Origin: HGM04593 sp045657945
GTDB taxonomy: Bacteria > Bacteroidota > Bacteroidia > Bacteroidales > Bacteroidaceae
Reading direction: 5' to 3'
Assembly (NCBI GenBank): GCA_045657945.1
Contig: JAZOUB010000015.1
Span: forward strand, 124,001 to 188,000
DNA length: 64,000 nt
The notes under the pieces: generated by a model
Seen by the model: the letters and a program-made list of their open reading frames with translations, nothing else
What the model was told of the DNA's origin: nothing
The model's database searches: none
Shown: one piece after another, positions 24,470-34,824 of the stretch
Layout of the letters: each line of letters opens with the position of its first letter
Numbering within the stretch: position 1 is the stretch's first letter
Program-made: the position numbers and the translations under genes

Positions 24470-26500
24470 TTACATCCAACCGTTGCTGTTGGCGCCGTTG
24501 CGCACAGTGACAAACACATCATGTACCTTGCCGTCAACAGTAACCTTGATGGTAGTAAAGCCCTCGGCAACACCGGTAACTGTCATACGGCTACCGGAAA
24601 CAGCACACGTAGCAATACCCGAATAGGCTACTGTGGCACTGTACGAAAGTTTCTCACCACCGACAAAGAAACGCGCAAGCTCAATTGTCTGCACCTCACC
24701 AGGTGCAAGATATATGTTTGGCAGTTTCATCTCGTTTCCAGCCCCGTCAATGGCTCTCAACAAGGCTCCAGCATTTACAAGACGCCCCATTTTACCTCTG
24801 TATTTTGAAAGTTCGGTTTTTGTTGCAGCCGAACCGGGAGAAGAGTGATTGTAGTATGATTTCTTCTCGCCCATAAAATAACCGTCAATATCGGTAGCTG
24901 TGCTATATACAAGTTCAATAAACTCCTGCGCACGGAAGTGACGGCGCTGCTCCACTGCGTATGAAAGACCAAGGGCAATTACACCCGACACATGAGGACA
25001 TGCCATTGATGTACCTTCGTAATAGCCGTATGTAGGACGCCCCTCAACAACCAATGTAGAGTATATCATACCACCATTCTCGTAACTTGTGCCTGGTTTT
25101 CCATAATAGTCACCATCACCACCTGGTGCCGAGAGGTCAACCTCAACACCAAAGTTGGTATATGTTGCAGGGGTATAGTCGGCAGCCACAGCACTGACAG
25201 AGATACATTTTGAGTATGCTCCCGGATATGCCGACATGCCGGCAAACTCATTGCCCGAAGCAAAGACTACGATACCGCCGTCAATTACACCGTTTGGTGA
25301 GCCTGCGTTGTTGATAAAGTAGTCGATTGCCTCCTTCTCAAGCGGATAGAGTGTCTCCCACTCCTCCTGTGAAGCAGGACCGGGGGTATATCCCTGCATG
25401 ATATTTGAATAGGCCGAGTTGTAGCCCCAACTGCACTGCATGATTACAGCCCCATTGTCGGCTGCATACTTGAACGCCTTTGCCTCCATAGCAACAGTTG
25501 ATGCACGATTATCGTCAAAAATCTGCAATGACATGATTCTTACACCGCCTTTGCCTGCAGCGGCATCACCACCGGCAATACCCGAAACACCAATGCCGTT
25601 GTTGTTCACAGCCGCGATTGTACCGGCAACGTGTGTTCCGTGACCGGTATCGTTGGTCGATGTTGTTGAGATATATCCGCGGTCAGACGCAAAGTTATAG
25701 CCATAACGGTCGCCCTTGTATCCGTTGCCGTCATTATCCACACCCGAAGCATACTCCTCGTCCTCGTTCACCCATATGTTGGCCAAGAGGTCGGGGTGCT
25801 CCCAATGAACGCCCTCGTCCATCACACCCACAATGATTGAGCTGTCACCTGTACAGAGTGTCCAGGCGTCCTCACAGCCCACATCGCATCCTTCATAAGC
25901 TCCGGCCCAAGGCTGTTCAAATGAATAGCCACCCTTGTTGATATATCCCCACTGAAGTGAGAGTTCGGGATCATCAAAAGGCAACTCAGCAGCAGCACGT
26001 GTAGCACCCATAGGAAGGCTTTCCTTTGCCACGCGGTTGTCAATGCGATAGATTCTTTTATTGCACTGGATTTTTGATATTTCACCAAGTTTTGCAAGTT
26101 CCTTTATTGCAACATTCAAGTCTACATTCTCATCGAAGCACACTTTGTACCAAAGGTGCAGACCCGCCTCACGGGTACGCTCCTCGGTGCGTGGATCAAC
26201 AGGGAACACACGCTCAAAGCTATATGCACCAAGGATTCCGAGCACCTCATCGGTCGATGGGATTCCACTGCGCGTTGCTACTGCAGCACCGGCAGCACGG
26301 GTTGCAAAATAGCCGTCGAGGATTGAAGTCATCTCAGGAGAGAACTTTATCAACAGTTCGCCGTCAATTGCATCGGCGGTCAATGCTGGTGATGTCTCCT
26401 GCTGCTCAGGCACATCATTTCCAGTCTCATTTCTGTCACATGACGACAATGACAATGCCAAAAGTGCTGAATATATAAATAGTTTTGTTTTCATAATCAT
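24470..26500 (-). CDS. Subtilisin-family (S8) lipoprotein protease
   Basis: A 676-residue secreted serine protease. Lipobox LSSC with Cys21 is followed by DRNE. Residues about 40-155 resemble an inhibitor/propeptide region. The S8 domain has catalytic Asp228 (MDEGVHWEHPDL), His287 (GHGTHVAG), oxyanion Asn417 (ASGN) and Ser498 (GTSMACPHVSG). All catalytic residues are present, so it should be active. The last 80 residues form an Ig-like/BIG2-type domain (SYSATVAYSG, VTGVAEGFTTIKVTV). Its ATG overlaps the upstream stop (ATGA), so it is translationally coupled to the BACON/LRR lipoprotein. It is the only degradative enzyme in the operon, which points to a protein substrate. Confidence 0.94.
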   Translation of the reverse strand: MIMKTKLFIYSALLALSLSSCDRNETGNDVPEQQETSPALTADAIDGELLIKFSPEMTSILDGYFATRAAGAAVATRSGIPSTDEVLGILGAYSFERVFPVDPRTEERTREAGLHLWYKVCFDENVDLNVAIKELAKLGEISKIQCNKRIYRIDNRVAKESLPMGATRAAAELPFDDPELSLQWGYINKGGYSFEQPWAGAYEGCDVGCEDAWTLCTGDSSIIVGVMDEGVHWEHPDLLANIWVNEDEEYASGVDNDGNGYKGDRYGYNFASDRGYISTTSTNDTGHGTHVAGTIAAVNNNGIGVSGIAGGDAAAGKGGVRIMSLQIFDDNRASTVAMEAKAFKYAADNGAVIMQCSWGYNSAYSNIMQGYTPGPASQEEWETLYPLEKEAIDYFINNAGSPNGVIDGGIVVFASGNEFAGMSAYPGAYSKCISVSAVAADYTPATYTNFGVEVDLSAPGGDGDYYGKPGTSYENGGMIYSTLVVEGRPTYGYYEGTSMACPHVSGVIALGLSYAVEQRRHFRAQEFIELVYSTATDIDGYFMGEKKSYYNHSSPGSAATKTELSKYRGKMGRLVNAGALLRAIDGAGNEMKLPNIYLAPGEVQTIELARFFVGGEKLSYSATVAYSGIATCAVSGSRMTVTGVAEGFTTIKVTVDGKVHDVFVTVRNGANSNGWM

Positions 26501-28200
26501 TCCTCAGTTATCTCGTCCTTAAGTTCATACTTTTCCCTTGTTCCGGGGAACACATCATAGTAGTAGTCGAATGTTTTGGGTTCGTTGTCAAAACGGACGG
26601 CCTCGCCGGCAGAGTTCAATCCCTTCTCCTGCTGGTTGAAGATGAGCAGGTCGGGTGCCCAATCCATAAAACGTGGATGATAGAGCAACCAGTCGGGCAG
26701 ATCGCCGGTAAGGAAGTTCAGATTAAGACGGAGCATTGTACAGTTTGGCAGAATCTTTGGCAGTGCATTGTCGGCAAGATACTGTATGGTATCGCCACCC
26801 CATGCATCCACATCTTTCTGTGTATATGCCACAACACCCTCTTCACCTACTTTAAAATCGGGGAGTTCACCCTCGAGATAGCAGTTCGAGAATGCAAGTT
26901 CCTCAAGATTTTCCCAAAGCAACAGACGACGGAATGTGTTGTCTGTAGTTACATTGACATGCAAACCGAGACCATCTTTATCCTTATATTCATCTTTCTT
27001 ACGCAAGTCGGTAGTCTGCCAGCGACGCGATGCCACAAAACTCAAAGACTTGAGCTTTGGAAAGTTCTCCTGTGTGAGCATTGCGGGAATCTCGGCAAAG
27101 TTGTTGGCGCTCAAGTCAAGAGCAACAAGAGATTTGCCAAGTTTCACGAAATCATCGGGCAAGGAGACAATACCATAAGAGAAGAGTGTCAGATATTTCA
27201 AATGCTCAAGTTCGCAAATCTCGCTACCCAATTCAATGTTGAGAAGCATTGTATTTACATTACTTGATATTGCCAATGACTCAAGATACTTCAGATGACG
27301 AACCTCGGAAGGAATAGTCTCTTTTGTATTGAGGAAGCTATACTGCACTGCACGCACACGACCCACAGCCTCGGGAGCCGGCAAATCCTCGTCACTGGCC
27401 TCCCAAAGTTCAACGCCTTCCCAGTACTGCAGGTTCTCGCTTGTGTCCCAAGCATCGCTCCAGCAGTTCATGCGCTCATACATAACCACTAGTGCAATTG
27501 AGTCACCGGCACGGTTGTCTTCAATCTTCAATGCAGGCTTCTGGCACACAGTTATCACTGCCGGCTCAACCGACTCTGCACCCTCGCCCTGAGGAACGAG
27601 CTTGATTTCAGCCACACGTATCTCGGGAACTGTGTTCATTTTCCAATCGAAACGCAGTTTCGCCGTACGTGGACGTGCGCCCTTGTCAAGTTCAACAGAT
27701 ACACTCTCCGATGTGAGCCACTCCTCGGCACCAAGATGGTCAATTTCAACCGAGAACATCACATTTGTGGTAACGGTTGTCTCAAAGTAACGCTCCTCGA
27801 GTTTTGCGGAAGATTCAACACTTATTTCACTGCTTTCGGGAACAATCATCTTACCATAACCCATCTGCTTTACTGTAAGCGCCACCGCAGGCATTGCCGC
27901 AGGTGTGAAACGTACATACGCAGTACGCATCTCGCTCACGAGCGATGAATCAACGACTACATGACAAGCTGTATTTCCTGTTCCGCTAGCAGGTGAAACC
28001 GACAACCAGGGCTCAGAAACCGACACGGTCCAGCTGTCATTGCTCTCAACAAGCAACACATCGGCACCGCCCTCGGCTGCGAATGTTATCTCACTCTTGT
28101 CCAAAGAAAAGTTTGCGCCTTTATCCTCGTCATCGTTACAAGCGACAAACGGGAAACAGACAATCAATCCTAATGCTATCTTATATAATTTATCCATCAT
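26497..28200 (-). CDS. BACON-domain and leucine-rich-repeat surface lipoprotein
   Basis: A 567-residue lipoprotein: lipobox FVAC followed by NDDEDKG, a strong surface-export type signal. Residues about 30-112 form a BACON domain (ITFAAEGGADVLLVESNDSW, WLSVSPASGTG), and a second similar domain covers about 115-215. From about 260 on there are leucine-rich repeats (HLKYLTLFSYGIVSLPDDF, SLVALDLSANNFAEIP). BACON domains in Bacteroidetes are thought to bind glycan or mucin or serve as spacers; LRRs bind proteins. Its end overlaps the subtilase start by 4 bp. Confidence 0.82.
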   Translation of the reverse strand: MMDKLYKIALGLIVCFPFVACNDDEDKGANFSLDKSEITFAAEGGADVLLVESNDSWTVSVSEPWLSVSPASGTGNTACHVVVDSSLVSEMRTAYVRFTPAAMPAVALTVKQMGYGKMIVPESSEISVESSAKLEERYFETTVTTNVMFSVEIDHLGAEEWLTSESVSVELDKGARPRTAKLRFDWKMNTVPEIRVAEIKLVPQGEGAESVEPAVITVCQKPALKIEDNRAGDSIALVVMYERMNCWSDAWDTSENLQYWEGVELWEASDEDLPAPEAVGRVRAVQYSFLNTKETIPSEVRHLKYLESLAISSNVNTMLLNIELGSEICELEHLKYLTLFSYGIVSLPDDFVKLGKSLVALDLSANNFAEIPAMLTQENFPKLKSLSFVASRRWQTTDLRKKDEYKDKDGLGLHVNVTTDNTFRRLLLWENLEELAFSNCYLEGELPDFKVGEEGVVAYTQKDVDAWGGDTIQYLADNALPKILPNCTMLRLNLNFLTGDLPDWLLYHPRFMDWAPDLLIFNQQEKGLNSAGEAVRFDNEPKTFDYYYDVFPGTREKYELKDEITEE

Positions 28201-28218
28201 AATCTATCTGCATTAATA

Positions 28219-30840
28219 TCATTTATCAAGAACCAAGGCATCACAACCACGGATATCCTGTGTCCTGTCATATATGAGAGTGTAATATCCTGCATAGATG
28301 TAGTCGCACACCGATGACATATCGATTGAGATATTCGGATTATCGGCAATCTCAAAGTACATGATGTATGGCGAAATGGTATCCTCAATCTTGCGGAGGT
28401 CGTTACCACCGATACAGAACACGACCATAGAAGGACAGGTGTAGAGACCTGTCGGCCACTCCTTGAGTATGCGGTTACCGTTCTCATCGCGCTGGTAACG
28501 GATGAAGAAACGGCTCAAAGTAGATATGCTCAACGGCTTTGTGGGGAATGAAGAGAAACGGTTGTAACTCAAATCCATACCCGCAAGATAGGGCAATGTA
28601 CGTGCATAGAAGTCATCGGGCAACTCGCTCAAGTAGTTGTAGCTGAGGTCGAGCGCCTCGAGCAGATATGTATACTCGCCCTTGAGTGAACCTTCGGGAA
28701 TCTTCTTCATTCCGTTACCGGCCAGAATAAGCTGGTTCATTGGAGAACCGGTCTTGAAAAGGATGCCGGGGAATGTCTCGAGACGGTTATTTGTAATATT
28801 TACCGCCGAAGAGTTTATACCCTTGAAGTTGTCACCATTCTCAAAGCCTGCAATCTTGTTGTATGAAAAATCAACCGACTGCATTATGTATACCGACTTT
28901 GCATTGAAGATATCGGGGAACAGTGTCATCTCGTTGTTTGTCGCGCTGAAGCTCTCAAGCTGCGAAAAGCCGCAGAAGTAACCGTCGGGGGCTGCAGTCA
29001 ATTTCTCGATCTTGTTGTAGTCGAGGAACACCTTTGCAAGTGTAATCTCCTTACCGAACGGATGCACAGTCTTCAACTGGTTGTTGGTGCAGTCAATCAT
29101 TCCAAGTTTGGTCATCTTGCTCAGTTCCTCGTATACGGGGGTCTCCTCAAGGTTGTTGAAACCAAGATATAGCACCTGGAGCCTGTCGCCGCTGTTGCCG
29201 TTGATGAATGTCTCCCAATCGGCTTTTAACTGCTCGCCCGAAATACCCTTGTTGCTTGCAACATTGAGCATCTGAAGTTCGGGGATAGATGCAAGCATCT
29301 CCATTGGAAGGGCAGTCAGCTTGGGACAGTTGAAGATCTCGACATCATAGAGTGTTGTCATGTTCTCCCAACTGAGTGACTCGCGCTCCTCGTAGAAAGG
29401 TGATTCGGGTTCTATGTCACGGAAGAAGCCCTCGACTGTGATTGGACAGTTGGCAATGAAGAACTGCTGCAGGTTTGTACAACGCTGAAGAGCCTTTGAA
29501 ACACCCACAATGCCGTTTGTCATATCGCCGAAGTGGATACCTTTCAATGAGATACCTTTGCGGATTGGCTTCTCATTGGGATCCATCTCGATTGTCTTCT
29601 GCCACAATGCAGAATAACCTGTACGGAAGTCCTTGTCAAGAACCCTATCGGCATAGTCCATGCGGATTGCACTCATCTGCTCTGCAGTCATGTCAGGGGT
29701 TATGCGACCGAAAAGATGACCACCCAAGAGGTCGGAGTGGCTACCAAGATAGAGTATCGACAGTTCTGTCAACTGGCCGATAGCATCGGGCACTACACCC
29801 TTAGGACCAAAACCCTCGAGAGAAATTGTAGCCACACGGCCATTGGCGTCGAGCTGTACACCGGGTTGCTCACCCCACATGTCGATATCCTTATTGAAAT
29901 ACCAGTTCACGCCATTGGTGTATACATCACCGGCATAGCTCCAGTTGGGACCGTCGAGTGCCTCCCAAATCTCCTTGAGCGCAATATAATCCTTGATATA
30001 TTCTGCTGTCTCGGACAAGTTGATGGGGACATTGACATCCTTTGTGTCAACATCATTTTCTATAGTAAATGTAGCATCTGTATTGTTGTTCTCTACAGCA
30101 AGCATTGTCTTTCCATTCTTGTCGGAATAGGTAATGCAATTGTGCACGCGGTACTCACCGGCCTTGAGCCAGACGAGAGTGTCGCACACTGCATAAGATG
30201 TCTCCACAGAAGAGGGGGTGAAATCCTCGGTATACTTTACAGGGATTTTCTCAAAAGTTGTGAGTTCCTTTGTAAACAGGTGCTGCACGGTAATATCAAC
30301 AGTTCTGATATCACTGAATGGATAGAATCCGTCACCTCCTACACCGCGTGTCTGCTCCCACGCCTTCACAAGTTTGAACGATACACGTCCACGCTCAACC
30401 ACGTCGGGGGTTATGTGCTGAAGATGCAATCCACCTGGGACAATCTCGAATGAACAGCCCTCGACATCCCTTGTCTGTACAGCATTGTCGAGCTGATCGT
30501 AAAGGACATAGCCAATAAGGCTGTATTCACCGGCCAAAAGGCGCAACTTGTCGCTGCGCAGACCATACTCTGCATTCTCCTCATTGTAAGCATTGAGCAG
30601 AAGTGTCTGCTCGATTGTATGTCCGTCATACTGGAGAAACACCTTGATTTTCTTTGCAACAGAGATATTGTCCAGCCTGTCAACGGCACGGGTCAAAGCC
30701 TGTCCCACCTTGAACTGAACATAGCCATACTGCACCGTCTGAGTCTTCTCTTCATCGGAGCAACTGTTCAATGCCACTCCAGTGAGCGACATCATCAACA
30801 ACATTAAATATATTCGTATCCTGTTCATAGTTTCATTCAT
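28219..30840 (-). CDS. DUF4458-type surface lipoprotein with leucine-rich repeats
   Basis: An 873-residue lipoprotein with lipobox LNSC followed by SDEE. Two beta-rich DUF4458-like domains occupy about residues 35-285, for example YGYVQFKVGQALTRA and a second module around FYPFSDIRTVDITV. An LRR-like region runs from about 310 to 860 (LDLSYNYLSELPDDF, MDLSYNRFSSFP). ATG codons at 30840 and 30828 are both possible; the second gives a cleaner signal peptide (MNRIRIYLMLLMMSLTG). It follows the preceding lipoprotein gene by 3 bp and precedes the BACON/LRR gene by 18 bp. Binding of a protein or glycopeptide ligand is an inference from the repeats. Confidence 0.8.
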   Translation of the reverse strand: MNETMNRIRIYLMLLMMSLTGVALNSCSDEEKTQTVQYGYVQFKVGQALTRAVDRLDNISVAKKIKVFLQYDGHTIEQTLLLNAYNEENAEYGLRSDKLRLLAGEYSLIGYVLYDQLDNAVQTRDVEGCSFEIVPGGLHLQHITPDVVERGRVSFKLVKAWEQTRGVGGDGFYPFSDIRTVDITVQHLFTKELTTFEKIPVKYTEDFTPSSVETSYAVCDTLVWLKAGEYRVHNCITYSDKNGKTMLAVENNNTDATFTIENDVDTKDVNVPINLSETAEYIKDYIALKEIWEALDGPNWSYAGDVYTNGVNWYFNKDIDMWGEQPGVQLDANGRVATISLEGFGPKGVVPDAIGQLTELSILYLGSHSDLLGGHLFGRITPDMTAEQMSAIRMDYADRVLDKDFRTGYSALWQKTIEMDPNEKPIRKGISLKGIHFGDMTNGIVGVSKALQRCTNLQQFFIANCPITVEGFFRDIEPESPFYEERESLSWENMTTLYDVEIFNCPKLTALPMEMLASIPELQMLNVASNKGISGEQLKADWETFINGNSGDRLQVLYLGFNNLEETPVYEELSKMTKLGMIDCTNNQLKTVHPFGKEITLAKVFLDYNKIEKLTAAPDGYFCGFSQLESFSATNNEMTLFPDIFNAKSVYIMQSVDFSYNKIAGFENGDNFKGINSSAVNITNNRLETFPGILFKTGSPMNQLILAGNGMKKIPEGSLKGEYTYLLEALDLSYNYLSELPDDFYARTLPYLAGMDLSYNRFSSFPTKPLSISTLSRFFIRYQRDENGNRILKEWPTGLYTCPSMVVFCIGGNDLRKIEDTISPYIMYFEIADNPNISIDMSSVCDYIYAGYYTLIYDRTQDIRGCDALVLDK

Positions 30841-30843
30841 TTA

Positions 30844-32352
30844 TCATTTGGTAACAGGTCTTATGACAAGAGCCTTGATATTTACAATCTGAGGTGTATA
30901 AAGACGCAATATTATTGTCTTGTTCAGCGACGCAGGTACGGTGATGTTTAGTCTGTACAAGCCATCCTCACCAAGTATCGCTTCCGGATTGCCCCATGAC
31001 TTGGGACGCTGGTGCGCACCCTCGAGGTCGGTGATGGCAAAGTTACCCTGCCAGTCACTCGCATTGAGTCTTGTCACAATTGAATAACTCTCGCCCGGTA
31101 CAAGCTCACAAGCTGTGAGGTCGGTGATTGAGAACTCACTGCAGAGCCACTCATAATACTCTTCCTCAACAACAGATGATACCGCTGTACCATTTGCATC
31201 GGTGATTATGAATCCGTCGGTAGCTTCAAGACTCTTCTGCTCTACTTCCAGCACAACATATGAAAGGTTGCTGTCAATGAATGTATCCACATCACTGCTT
31301 ACAGCAAGTGAATCGGCAAAGTTACCGTACATCGCAGCCGGAACAGCAAAAAGATAACCAGAACGTGAAGATGCAGTAGAAGCAGATACCGAAACGCTTA
31401 GCAATGAAGGGTCATTTTCGCTCTGCGACGCAAGAATCCAGGACTTATCGGTTGCCATCAACGAGAGCTTGCCGTTGTTCTCTTCAGCAGCAACAAGCTC
31501 ATAATTATAATTCAGGCAGGTTACTGAAAACTCGAGCGCGTCCTCAACGATTGTCTCTACATTCTCGCCCGAAGCCGTTGTTGTCTCCTGCATGAATGTC
31601 TTGCCGTCGAGCGATACCTTCCAACCCCAAGGAGTGTTGTCTCCATCGATTTTCATCAAGGTAGGCTCCATACCCACATACGCAACAGGCACTTCATAGA
31701 CCTTGCTGCGGTCAATATTTCCGAAAGTAACCACACCCTCTTTCTCATAAGGAATAAAATAGTTCGCTACATTCAATGTGTAACCACTGTCAACAACCTC
31801 TGGCTCACTAATCCATGCTGGGTATGAAAGGATTGAGCAATCGAAATTTGCAACAGGAGCAACCCATACGGTCGCATCGGTACCAATCTCGATTTTCTTG
31901 ATCTCCTCGCCTTCACTTGAGAGGAGAGAGAATTCGTGCTCCACACCTGCGCGGCCAATCTTAATCACATCCTGTGACTTTTTGCCGGCGATAACTTTTA
32001 CGGTTGCCTGTGAATTGCCGAAACCACGTGCCTCGTTGGTAACCTTTATATACACGGTGTGGACACCCTCGCCACCCTGAATGTCATTGTAGAACTCGCC
32101 GTCACTCTGCAATGAGAGTTTGACCCACATCTTGTCACTACTGAGGAGCCATGCACCGTCCGAAGTAAGTTCAAACGAGCTTACAATGCTCTCGCAAGTG
32201 TCAAGTGCCGCAATGTCAAGCGCAGCCGGTGCTGTAAAAGAAACATTGACAGGCACAAGATCGTCATCCTCGGAACAAGCCGATACCCAGCAACAGAAAA
32301 CCAATGCCAGACAGGCGATATACCATTTGCTTATATATTTCATATTCTTCAT
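30844..32352 (-). CDS. Surface lipoprotein, probably DUF5003-type
   Basis: A 502-residue lipoprotein with lipobox VSAC followed by SEDDD. The rest is beta-rich, with repeated Ig-like or BACON-like stretches (SFELTSDGAWLLSSDKMWVKL, VWVAPVANFDCSILSYPAW). A C-terminal module holds LVPGESYSIVTRLNASDWQGN and TVPASLNKTIILRLYTPQ. It resembles the DUF5003 proteins encoded beside SusC/SusD pairs, but I assign that family from memory of layout rather than from a sharp motif. Gap to the upstream gene: 11 bp. Confidence 0.65.
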   Translation of the reverse strand: MKNMKYISKWYIACLALVFCCWVSACSEDDDLVPVNVSFTAPAALDIAALDTCESIVSSFELTSDGAWLLSSDKMWVKLSLQSDGEFYNDIQGGEGVHTVYIKVTNEARGFGNSQATVKVIAGKKSQDVIKIGRAGVEHEFSLLSSEGEEIKKIEIGTDATVWVAPVANFDCSILSYPAWISEPEVVDSGYTLNVANYFIPYEKEGVVTFGNIDRSKVYEVPVAYVGMEPTLMKIDGDNTPWGWKVSLDGKTFMQETTTASGENVETIVEDALEFSVTCLNYNYELVAAEENNGKLSLMATDKSWILASQSENDPSLLSVSVSASTASSRSGYLFAVPAAMYGNFADSLAVSSDVDTFIDSNLSYVVLEVEQKSLEATDGFIITDANGTAVSSVVEEEYYEWLCSEFSITDLTACELVPGESYSIVTRLNASDWQGNFAITDLEGAHQRPKSWGNPEAILGEDGLYRLNITVPASLNKTIILRLYTPQIVNIKALVIRPVTK

Positions 32353-32363
32353 CTTATACTTGA

Positions 32364-33275
32364 TTAGTAGCCTTCGCGTTTAAGTCTCTCGGCCTCATCG
32401 TCACTGATCCACTCGACCGCATTGACGAATGTTCCAACGGTGTTGTAACCCTCTTCCATACCCGGAACATAGAGTGTCATATACTGGAAGATGAACTTCT
32501 CGCAGCTGCTGAAGTACGATGTATATGCTGTAGGCTGGTACATTCTTATCAATCCGTCACCATAGAGAGTACCGAAGGCATCGGATGTTGGACCGAACAC
32601 CTGATCCTCCATTTCAATCAATGGCTCGAGGATATCATCAGAGTCGAACTTTATTCTCACATCGTAGCCATCGAAGAAATAGTCCCTCATGATAATTGTG
32701 TTCTCGTTCTCAGGGTCAATCTCGGCCTTGACAAGTCTCTTGTCAACATCCATGTAGTTCATAATGTATGTCGATGTAATCAGACAGTATCCGGTAAAGG
32801 CATTCAGGTCAAACTTGCAGGCCTTCTGTAACAGCACATTGGCCTCGGTGCCGTAGATATCCCACTGCAACTCCTCGGGAACAATGAGGTTGAGTTTGAA
32901 ACCGATTGAATCGTAGACATCAATATTGCTGTGGTAACCGCATACACGCACATTACCGACAAGTTCACCGGCAGGAATGGTTATGCTGTTCGACTCGAGC
33001 GAATAGTGCTTTCCCTCAATAGCATTGCTATGAGCATCAATAATCTCAACAGCAACAGTTCTGTCATAATCACAAGCCTGAGTTGCAACAACAGGAATAT
33101 TATGATACTCAACGTCGTCAGCCACAGGCAACACATAGAGTGTGTCCGAGAACTGTATGTAATCGGGGGTTGAAGGTGTCATAGACACACCTTCATTACA
33201 GCTGCTTGCAACAGCAACGGCAAGAGCCATGCCCAATAAGTTCCTTGATATTCTATATATAATGTTCATTTTCAT
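32364..33275 (-). CDS. Surface lipoprotein with a Calx-beta-like N-terminal domain
   Basis: A 303-residue lipoprotein (lipobox ASSC, then NEG). Residues about 35-150 resemble the Calx-beta/DUF4843-like domain usual in the gene after susD (RTVAVEIIDAHSNAIEGKHYSLE, ITIPAGELVGNVRV). The C-terminal half (about 155-300, TGYCLITSTYIMNYMDVD) resembles DUF4984-type modules. It lies 12 bp after susD. In Bacteroides, proteins at this position can be stable accessory subunits of the SusCD complex, which is a plausible role here. Confidence 0.7.
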   Translation of the reverse strand: MKMNIIYRISRNLLGMALAVAVASSCNEGVSMTPSTPDYIQFSDTLYVLPVADDVEYHNIPVVATQACDYDRTVAVEIIDAHSNAIEGKHYSLESNSITIPAGELVGNVRVCGYHSNIDVYDSIGFKLNLIVPEELQWDIYGTEANVLLQKACKFDLNAFTGYCLITSTYIMNYMDVDKRLVKAEIDPENENTIIMRDYFFDGYDVRIKFDSDDILEPLIEMEDQVFGPTSDAFGTLYGDGLIRMYQPTAYTSYFSSCEKFIFQYMTLYVPGMEEGYNTVGTFVNAVEWISDDEAERLKREGY

Positions 33276-33287
33276 ATCTCGCAGCTG

Positions 33288-34811
33288 TTATCTGTTACTT
33301 TCATTTGGTTCAATATCGGCACCGGGAGACTCAATCTCGTGCTGTGGTATCGGCCACACAAACAATGGATTGCCGGCCGCCACCTTGAGACTGCTGCCGT
33401 TTGAGAGCGACTGGTCCTGTGGTGTACGCTCGAAGCCCTTGCCCCAACGTTTGAGGTCCTGCAGACGGAAGCCTTCCATATATAGTTCCTTGATGCGCTC
33501 CTGCTCAATAATCTCCATGGCATTGCTTGCTGTCAATGCAGCCGAACCGTTGGTGTAACGTGCAGCCATAAGAGTTGAGATATCCTTGCCGGCCTTTGCA
33601 TAATCGGGTGTTTCAAGCTGGCAATAAGCCTCGGCACGTATAAGGTACTGCTCCGAAAGACGGAATACCTTTGGCATTGACACGTTAAGTAGCTGCGCCT
33701 CACTGTAGAGCGTCTGGTTGCCCCAATACTTGTAGAGCAAAGGCCAGGTAAGACCATGGGTATAGCCGGTCTGCGCCTCATAGAAATAAGCATTGTAACG
33801 CAAATCGTTAGAGCCGTAGAGGTCGAGCACCCACTTTGCAGGAACATAGTCGGGCTTGAAAGACGAGTAGTCGTAGTTGAAGAACACAGTTCCAAGTGCA
33901 CCACCATAGTTGGTAGATGTGAAACCGACCTTCCAGATAACCTCGGACGAGTGGTCATACTGCCACATATAATCGTAGTAGTTCATACCGTCAATCTGTG
34001 AATGTACACTCGAGAGGAAGTACATATCGCTGTCGATGATTTTTGAAGAATACTTTATAGCCTCCTCGTAATCACGCATATAAAGTGCCACACGCGCACG
34101 CAAGGCATACACGGTATACTCGTTGAAATAGACCGAGTTGTAGAGGTAACCGTCAACAGCCTGGTCATAATCATCGTCTAGCTTCAGAAGTTTTGCAGCC
34201 TCATCAAGGTCACTGAGCACCTGCTGATAAGAATCATACAATGAAGCACGCTTGATTGGCTGCTCCTCGTAATATTTAGTCTTGAGCACAACGCCAAGCT
34301 CGTTCTGCGCAGCCTCGTCGCTCTTGTAATCGACACAGTAGAGTTTGATTAGCTCGCTGTATGCAAGCGCACGCGCAAAGTAGGCCTCTCCGCAATATAG
34401 TTCAAGACGGTCGAGCTCAGTGTCGCTTGTAAGTGTCGGTTTCAGTTTCGCCGCATTGTCAAGAAGGAAGTTACAATTTCCTATCAACGAGTAGAGCGAA
34501 CCATACACGGCCTCAATCTGTGGGTTTGTAGCAAGGATTTCCCAACGCCATATATCACCGAATGTGTTTGTATAACCATTTACGGCATAAACCATATCGC
34601 ACTGGATATCGGGAAGCAGCGTAAGGTAACCGCTGTAAAGTGCACCGCTTAGGAACGATGAGTAGATACCTACCACAGCCTGGTCGGCCTCATCAACAGT
34701 TGTTATTGCCGAATTCTCGGGGACAGCGTTCTCGGGGAACTTGTCGAGGCACGATACCGGTACAAGCAGCATCGTTGCCAATAGTATATATGTAACAAAT
34801 TTCTTCATCAT
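33288..34811 (-). CDS. SusD/RagB-family nutrient-binding lipoprotein
   Basis: The surface lid of a SusCD importer. The 507-residue product has lipobox VSC at residue 21. The SusD fold is shown by DEADQAVVGIYSSFLSGALY, the TPR-like helices with LYCGEAYFARALAYSELIKLYC, and the C-terminal RagB/SusD motif EIIEQERIKELYMEGFRLQDLKRWGKG. Length and motif order are normal. It lies 13 bp after susC. The ligand cannot be read from sequence. Confidence 0.95.
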   Translation of the reverse strand: MMKKFVTYILLATMLLVPVSCLDKFPENAVPENSAITTVDEADQAVVGIYSSFLSGALYSGYLTLLPDIQCDMVYAVNGYTNTFGDIWRWEILATNPQIEAVYGSLYSLIGNCNFLLDNAAKLKPTLTSDTELDRLELYCGEAYFARALAYSELIKLYCVDYKSDEAAQNELGVVLKTKYYEEQPIKRASLYDSYQQVLSDLDEAAKLLKLDDDYDQAVDGYLYNSVYFNEYTVYALRARVALYMRDYEEAIKYSSKIIDSDMYFLSSVHSQIDGMNYYDYMWQYDHSSEVIWKVGFTSTNYGGALGTVFFNYDYSSFKPDYVPAKWVLDLYGSNDLRYNAYFYEAQTGYTHGLTWPLLYKYWGNQTLYSEAQLLNVSMPKVFRLSEQYLIRAEAYCQLETPDYAKAGKDISTLMAARYTNGSAALTASNAMEIIEQERIKELYMEGFRLQDLKRWGKGFERTPQDQSLSNGSSLKVAAGNPLFVWPIPQHEIESPGADIEPNESNR

Positions 34812-34824
34812 AACTCACCTGAAA

